A stretch of 11,591 bases of DNA from Candidatus Solincola jinzensis (GTDB taxonomy: Bacteria; Actinomycetota; Geothermincolia; Geothermincolales; RBG-13-55-18), in contig JACVJG010000043.1 in NCBI GenBank assembly GCA_015711875.1, positions 1 through 11,591 on the forward strand. The letters are read 5' to 3'. Positions 7,433 through 11,591 of this stretch are shown here, one piece after another. Below the pieces are notes generated by a model, which did no database searches, was not told the DNA's origin, and saw nothing but the letters and a program-made list of their open reading frames with translations. Position numbers and translations under genes: made by a program. Every line of letters begins with the position of its first letter. The first letter of the stretch is position 1.

Positions 7433-7536
7433 CTGATGCGGTGCTCGGCCTGCGCCTCATGACTTCCTCTGTCATGCAGGCGGCCTCCGGCACCATGGCC
7501 TGCGGCACCGCGGTGATCCCGGTCAGCGGACGGTAA

Positions 7537-7816
7537 TAGAGGCTGGAAGCATCTTGGCCTGCGCAGGCCCTACGTGCCCGCTGCGAGGCGGCTCTTTACG
7601 TCTTGCGAATTGTATCGACTTTGCCAGGGCTTAAAGGCAGACCCTTTCGGAGGCTCGCGAGCGGGCCGATAAAGGGGCCCCCAAACCCTATTGGGGCGTG
7701 CTCCTTGTGGAAAAACTTCCCCGATGAACCTTGCATCTTGCACGTCGCAGCCGCTCCTATTAATGTAGTGAGGGCATGGTTTCGACGCCATGTCAGCTCC
7801 AGAAAAGGAGGTCACC
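7537..7816. other. Intergenic region before the Cys-rich gene; possible promoter
   Basis: No gene is recognisable in these 280 bp. The perfect palindrome GCTCGCGAGC lies near 7652, and CATGG/CCATG arms lie near 7774-7791. A weak sigma-70-like promoter can be drawn as TTGCAC near 7738 with TATTAA/TAATGT about 15-17 bp downstream; matches are 3-4 of 6 per box. No known riboswitch core was identified. This spacer probably carries the start of transcription for the DUF6485-like gene and thiolase. Confidence 0.3.
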
Positions 7817-8014
7817 ATGACCAGTGAATGCAAGAACCTCCAGGCCAACCTGGAGAAGTGCAACTGCACCTACGAGCCCTGCTCGCGCAAGGGTTACTGC
7901 TGCGAGTGCCTGCATTACCACCGCCGCAACGGCGAGCTTCCGGCCTGCTTTTTCCCGCCGGAGGTGGAGCGCACCTACGACCGCTCCGTGCGGCGCTTCA
8001 TGCAATGCCGTTGA
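7817..8014 (+). CDS. Small Cys-rich protein, DUF6485-like
   Basis: A 65-residue protein with nine Cys (5, 15, 17, 22, 28, 29, 31, 44, 64) and paired His (33, 35). The core [20 protein letters not shown] (15-34) followed by [11 protein letters not shown] (36-46) matches what I recall of the small DUF6485 family, found mostly in anaerobic bacteria and without known function. The Cys spacing suggests a zinc-binding or Fe-S-binding fold, but this is inference. There is no signal peptide or membrane segment, so it is probably cytosolic. ATG 7817 is preceded by AAAGGAGGTCACC, an almost ideal ribosome binding site, and is preferred over the in-frame ATG at 7790 that precedes that site. It sits 52 bp upstream of the thiolase on the same strand and probably shares a transcript with it. 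Confidence 0.88.
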   Translation: MTSECKNLQANLEKCNCTYEPCSRKGYCCECLHYHRRNGELPACFFPPEVERTYDRSVRRFMQCR

Positions 8015-8066
8015 CGGGAGAGCTGAACCAGAGGACGCAGCTGGAGACGAAGGCAAGGAGGGAGTA

Positions 8067-9242
<1,176 letters not shown>

Positions 9243-9287
9243 ACCCGTTCCCGCCGCGCCGGACGGCCCGCATGCCGTTCCGGTTTG

Positions 9288-9316
9288 ACCGGGTATATGC
9301 CCGGTGATACCATTTT
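9288..9316 (+). terminator. Possible weak terminator after the thiolase
   Basis: ACCGGG (9288-9293) and CCCGGT (9300-9305) form a perfect 6-bp stem with a TATATG loop, 46 bp after the thiolase stop. The nearest T-run is only four Ts, at 9313-9316, seven bases beyond the stem, so termination would be weak or factor-assisted. Confidence 0.3.
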
Positions 9317-9345
9317 CATGCCGTTCATTGAAAGCCATATATAAG
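9315..9345 (+). promoter_or_regulatory. Possible promoter for the cobalamin riboswitch operon
   Basis: TTCATG (9315-9320) and TATATA (9338-9343) are spaced 17 bp; an overlapping TATAAG at 9340-9345 is a closer -10 match but with worse spacing. The site lies about 80 bp upstream of the riboswitch, after the thiolase, in an AT-richer patch. The placement fits; the -35 match is poor. Confidence 0.3.
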
Positions 9346-9420
9346 GGCAGCCGAGAGCGGCGAGATTTCGGGGTCGTCCCGTCGATATCCGGAATGGTGA
9401 CGGGACCGGGGTTTCCGCCA

Positions 9421-9605
9421 GCAGGTGGTCATCGCGCTCGGCCTGCCTTACGAGTGCCGTCCGGGTCCCGCGAGGGCGGAGAGGGAAGCCGGTGAGATTC
9501 CGGCACGGTGGCGCCGCTGTGACTGGGGAGCGAGGCCCCGCTATCCACTGACGATAGGTTGGGAAGGAGGGGCGGAACGGAGATCCAGGAGTCAGAAGAC
9601 CTGCC
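9421..9605 (+). promoter_or_regulatory. Cobalamin (AdoCbl-type) riboswitch aptamer
   Basis: The conserved core is plain: AGGGAAGCCGGTGAGATTCC (9482-9501), then GCCGCTGTGACTG (9513-9525), and the 3' B12-box region GGAGTCAGAAGACCTGCC (9588-9605). GCAGGT at 9421-9426 pairs with ACCTGC at 9599-9604 to close the outer P1 helix. A hairpin with TCTCC/GGAGA arms follows at about 9630-9650, where class-I cobalamin riboswitches place the helix that makes the kissing loop. It is followed by an intrinsic terminator and then cobU-cobT, the expected regulon. Bound cobamide should favour termination. The exact class (AdoCbl or MeCbl selective) cannot be set by eye. Confidence 0.94.
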
Positions 9606-9663
9606 CGGAGGGTGCCAGTCAGCTCTCCGCCTCAGGGAGAAACCTGGCGAGACGGGAAAAACG

Positions 9664-9695
9664 CCCCGCTCTTGGGTGAGAGAGCGGGGTTTTTT
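9664..9695 (+). terminator. Intrinsic terminator (riboswitch expression platform)
   Basis: CCCCGCTCT (9664-9672) pairs perfectly with AGAGCGGGG (9681-9689) around an 8-nt loop, followed by six Ts at 9690-9695. It lies 58 bp after the cobalamin aptamer and upstream of cobU, as expected for transcriptional attenuation. Confidence 0.93.
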
Positions 9696-9908
9696 ATTCC
9701 GTTAAGAACGGGCGCCGGGCCTAAAGCCCGCGGCGTCTCGAATGCGTCAGCGGCGGATACGGGCCTCCGTCGAACAGCCGTCGGGCGGAGAGAGAAAGCG
9801 GCGGGTTTGATAAGCGCGTAAAGGTTCCGGCTGTGAACATGGTTGCAGCTAGCTCCCGTATGGGGTTATAGACGGGGGACACGGGTGAGAGTGGAAAGGG
9901 ATGCTGGT
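9696..9908 (+). other. Leader between attenuator and cobU
   Basis: About 210 bp of transcribed leader without a recognisable gene. It includes a GC-rich hairpin at 9713-9735 (8-bp stem with a 2-nt bulge, CTAAA loop). A ten-codon ATG frame at 9839 ending in TAG has no convincing ribosome binding site. Confidence 0.4.
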
Positions 9909-10481
9909 ATGAAACACCGCATGGTCCTGGTGCTGGGAGGAGCGCGCAGCGGAAAGAGCTCCTTTGCCCAGGGCCTGGCCGCCGCGTCGGGGCGGAGGAT
10001 ATGTTTTTTAGCCACCGCGTGGCCGGGGGATGAGGAGATGGAGAAGCGTATAGAGAGGCACCGCGAGGAGCGTCCCGAGGGCTGGGTGACCCTGGAGCTA
10101 GCGGGCGGGACGGAGCTTCCGGGTCTCCCGCGGGAAGGGGACCTGGCGCTCATGGACTGTTTCACGGTGTACTTGTCCAACCTCATGGCACGCGCCGGCC
10201 TGGACTGGCCGGCCGAGGAAGAGGGCCTCATGCAAGAGGAAGAGGTGTTGCGCCGCATGGGGGAGGTGGAGGCCGAGGCGCTGGAGCTGGTGGAGCGGGT
10301 GCGCGAAGCGGCCTCGGAGCTCATCGTGGTGGCCAACGAGGTGGGCATGGGGGTGGTGCCCGCTTATCGCCTGGGTCGCGTCTTCCGCGACCTGGCGGGA
10401 AGGCTCAACCAGCGCCTGGCGGAGCGAGCGGACGAGGTCTACCTGGTGGCGGCGGGCCTGCCCTTGAGACTGAAGCCATGA
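9909..10481 (+). CDS. cobU: Adenosylcobinamide kinase / adenosylcobinamide-phosphate guanylyltransferase
   Basis: A 190-residue bifunctional enzyme of cobamide nucleotide-loop assembly. It phosphorylates adenosylcobinamide and then transfers GMP to make adenosylcobinamide-GDP. The P-loop GGARSGKS is at 10-17. H51 in RIERHREERP matches the guanylylated His (H46 in Salmonella). DCFTVYLSNL (83-92) and NEVGMGVVPAYRLGRVFRDL (143-162) are further signature segments. ATG 9909 follows GGAAAGGG at about 8 nt; ATG 9921 is an alternative start that keeps the P-loop. Expression should be controlled by the upstream cobalamin riboswitch and terminator. cobT follows immediately; the stop codon overlaps an in-frame ATG of cobT as ATGA. 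Confidence 0.97.
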   Translation: MKHRMVLVLGGARSGKSSFAQGLAAASGRRICFLATAWPGDEEMEKRIERHREERPEGWVTLELAGGTELPGLPREGDLALMDCFTVYLSNLMARAGLDWPAEEEGLMQEEEVLRRMGEVEAEALELVERVREAASELIVVANEVGMGVVPAYRLGRVFRDLAGRLNQRLAERADEVYLVAAGLPLRLKP

Positions 10482-10528
10482 CATCCGAGACATGGGCCGA
10501 CTGTTATCGCGAAGTGGAGAGGAAGGAG

Positions 10529-11590
10529 ATGGGAAAACTCGAGGAAACTCTGGAAAGGATAGAGGAGCCGGACGAGAAGGCGATGCGGGCGGCGCGCGCG
10601 CGGCAGGACCAGCTCACCAAGCCCGCGGGGGCGTTGGGGATCTTGGAAGATATCTCCATAAAGGTGGCGGGGATCACGGGGGAGGCGATGCCGCGGCCCG
10701 GGCGCAAGGTGGTGCTGGTCATGGCCGCCGATCACGGGGTGGCGGCCAGGGGCGTAAGCCTCTATCCACGCGAGGTCACCGCGCAGATGGTGCGCAATTT
10801 CCTGGCCGGGGGGGCGGCCATCAATGTGCTCGCCCGCCACGTGGGGGCGGAGGTGCGGGTGGTGGACGTGGGGGTCGCCGTGGACGTGGAGGCGGAAGGC
10901 CTGACGGTGCGCAAGGTCAGGCACGGTACCGCGGACATGGCCGAAGGCCCGGCCATGTCGCGGGATGAGGCGCGAGCCTGCCTGGAGGCGGGCATAGCGG
11001 TGGCGGAGGAGGAGATAGAGGCGGGGGCCTTGATGCTGGCCGCCGGGGACATGGGCATAGGCAACACCACCGCCGCCAGCGCCATCACCGCCGCGATGAC
11101 CGGGTTGGACCCCAGCGAGGTCACCGGCAGGGGCACCGGCCTCGACGACCGTGGCCTTGAGCGCAAGGTGGAGGTCATACGCAAGGCCCTGGAGGTAAAC
11201 CGCCCCCATCCCTCAGACCCCCTCGGCATCCTCGCCGGGGTGGGAGGGCTGGAGATAGGCGCCATCGCCGGGGTGATGCTCGCGGCCGCCGCCGCGCGAC
11301 GGCCGGTGCTGGTGGACGGCTTTATCTCCAGCGCAGGGGCGCTGATAGCTGCGGGCCTGCACCCCATGGCCTCCCGTTTCATGCTCGCCTCCCATCTATC
11401 GGTGGAAAGGGGGCACGCCGTCATCCTGGAGCGTCTGGGCCTTCACCCCATCATCCGCGCCAACATGCGCCTGGGCGAGGGCACGGGAGCCGCCCTGGGC
11501 TTCAGCCTGGTGGAGGCGGCCCTGAAGATACTCTCCGAGATGGCCACCTTCGGCGAAGCGGGGGTATCGGGCCCGGAAGAAGGCGATTGA
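10529..11590 (+). CDS. cobT: Nicotinate-nucleotide--dimethylbenzimidazole phosphoribosyltransferase
   Basis: A 353-residue CobT that transfers phosphoribose from nicotinate mononucleotide to a lower-ligand base, giving the alpha-ribazole phosphate for the cobamide nucleotide loop. Signatures are RQDQLTKPAGALG (25-37), VMAADHGVAARGVSLYP (64-80), GDMGIGNTTAASAI (173-186), LVDGFISSAGAL (261-272) and RLGEGTGAAL (314-323). E317 coincides with the catalytic Glu317 of Salmonella CobT; the other active-site Glu (E174) is Asp here. I chose ATG 10529, with GGAGAGG six bases upstream and canonical family length. ATG 10478, which overlaps the cobU stop, would add 17 residues but has no ribosome binding site. 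The stop is one base before the window edge; other cobamide genes such as cobS may follow. Confidence 0.96.
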   Translation: MGKLEETLERIEEPDEKAMRAARARQDQLTKPAGALGILEDISIKVAGITGEAMPRPGRKVVLVMAADHGVAARGVSLYPREVTAQMVRNFLAGGAAINVLARHVGAEVRVVDVGVAVDVEAEGLTVRKVRHGTADMAEGPAMSRDEARACLEAGIAVAEEEIEAGALMLAAGDMGIGNTTAASAITAAMTGLDPSEVTGRGTGLDDRGLERKVEVIRKALEVNRPHPSDPLGILAGVGGLEIGAIAGVMLAAAAARRPVLVDGFISSAGALIAAGLHPMASRFMLASHLSVERGHAVILERLGLHPIIRANMRLGEGTGAALGFSLVEAALKILSEMATFGEAGVSGPEEGD

Positions 11591-11591
11591 T

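Larger units (their letters stand above)
7074..7536 (+). pseudogene. ybjQ: Decayed YbjQ / UPF0145 (DUF74) gene
   Basis: Fragments of one small protein appear in succession across three frames: VPGYRVQQAGIVHG (from about 7108), GNTVRSRR (7145-7167), VRSRRAGKDIAAG with VAGG then stop TAA at 7272, LKGCTGMMTGARNEALPRMM, and GADAVLGLRLMTSS with CGTAV up to TAA 7534-7536. These are the ordered hallmarks of the YbjQ putative heavy-metal-binding family (VPGY, GNTVR, GGELKGYT, GADAVVGVR, YGTAV). Removing one 58-bp and one 76-bp repeat-bounded insertion plus two single bases leaves 327 bp, i.e. 108 residues, close to the family's roughly 107. The remaining lesion is a stop in place of the Glu of GGEL. 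Two conserved Tyr have become Cys (LKGCT, ACGTAV). Several independent lesions mean it is not expressed as a functional protein. Confidence 0.85.

Noticed and set aside
9839..9871. Ten-codon leader peptide before cobU
   Set aside because: It has no convincing ribosome binding site and no regulatory codon run; the riboswitch already explains control.

Overview
The window is high-GC bacterial DNA with compact operons, strong AAGGAGG-type Shine-Dalgarno sequences and an anaerobe-like gene set: acyl-CoA dehydrogenase, thiolase, a TPP enzyme with a 2-hydroxyacid dehydrogenase, SAM-hydrolysing and cobamide-assembly enzymes. This fits an uncultured deep-branching actinobacterial lineage or a similar high-GC anaerobe. 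That placement is inference from style and gene content; no phylogenetic marker is present.

Layout. 2-418: 3' end of an M24-family metallopeptidase (+). 419-595: gap with a 28-bp direct repeat flanking a large imperfect inverted repeat. 596-1738: long-chain/isovaleryl-type acyl-CoA dehydrogenase (-). 1739-2410: a long divergent spacer with no recognisable gene. 2411-2845: single-domain response regulator (+). 2985-5684: D-2-hydroxyacid dehydrogenase followed by a TPP-dependent enzyme of the acetolactate-synthase superfamily. 5791-7027: YjbQ (UPF0047) overlapping a SAM hydroxide adenosyltransferase (DUF62). 7074-7536: a decayed YbjQ/UPF0145 gene. 7817-9242: small Cys-rich protein (DUF6485-like) followed by a thiolase. 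9421-9695: cobalamin riboswitch and intrinsic terminator, leading into cobU (9909-10481) and cobT (10529-11590), which runs to the end of the window.

How the genes work together. The riboswitch-cobU-cobT unit is a cobamide-controlled nucleotide-loop assembly operon: CobU activates adenosylcobinamide and CobT activates the lower-ligand base. The acyl-CoA dehydrogenase and thiolase are probably two steps of acyl-CoA metabolism encoded in separate units. The dehydrogenase and TPP enzyme look like a two-gene 2-oxo/2-hydroxy acid module of unknown substrate.

I found no clear new defence or mobile system. The most unusual structure is the YbjQ-family pseudogene. Its reading frame is restored almost exactly by removing two insertions, each bounded by direct repeats (58 and 76 bp), and two single bases. 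Next in interest are the 28-bp repeat pair at 421/550 and the uncharacterised dehydrogenase/TPP gene pair.
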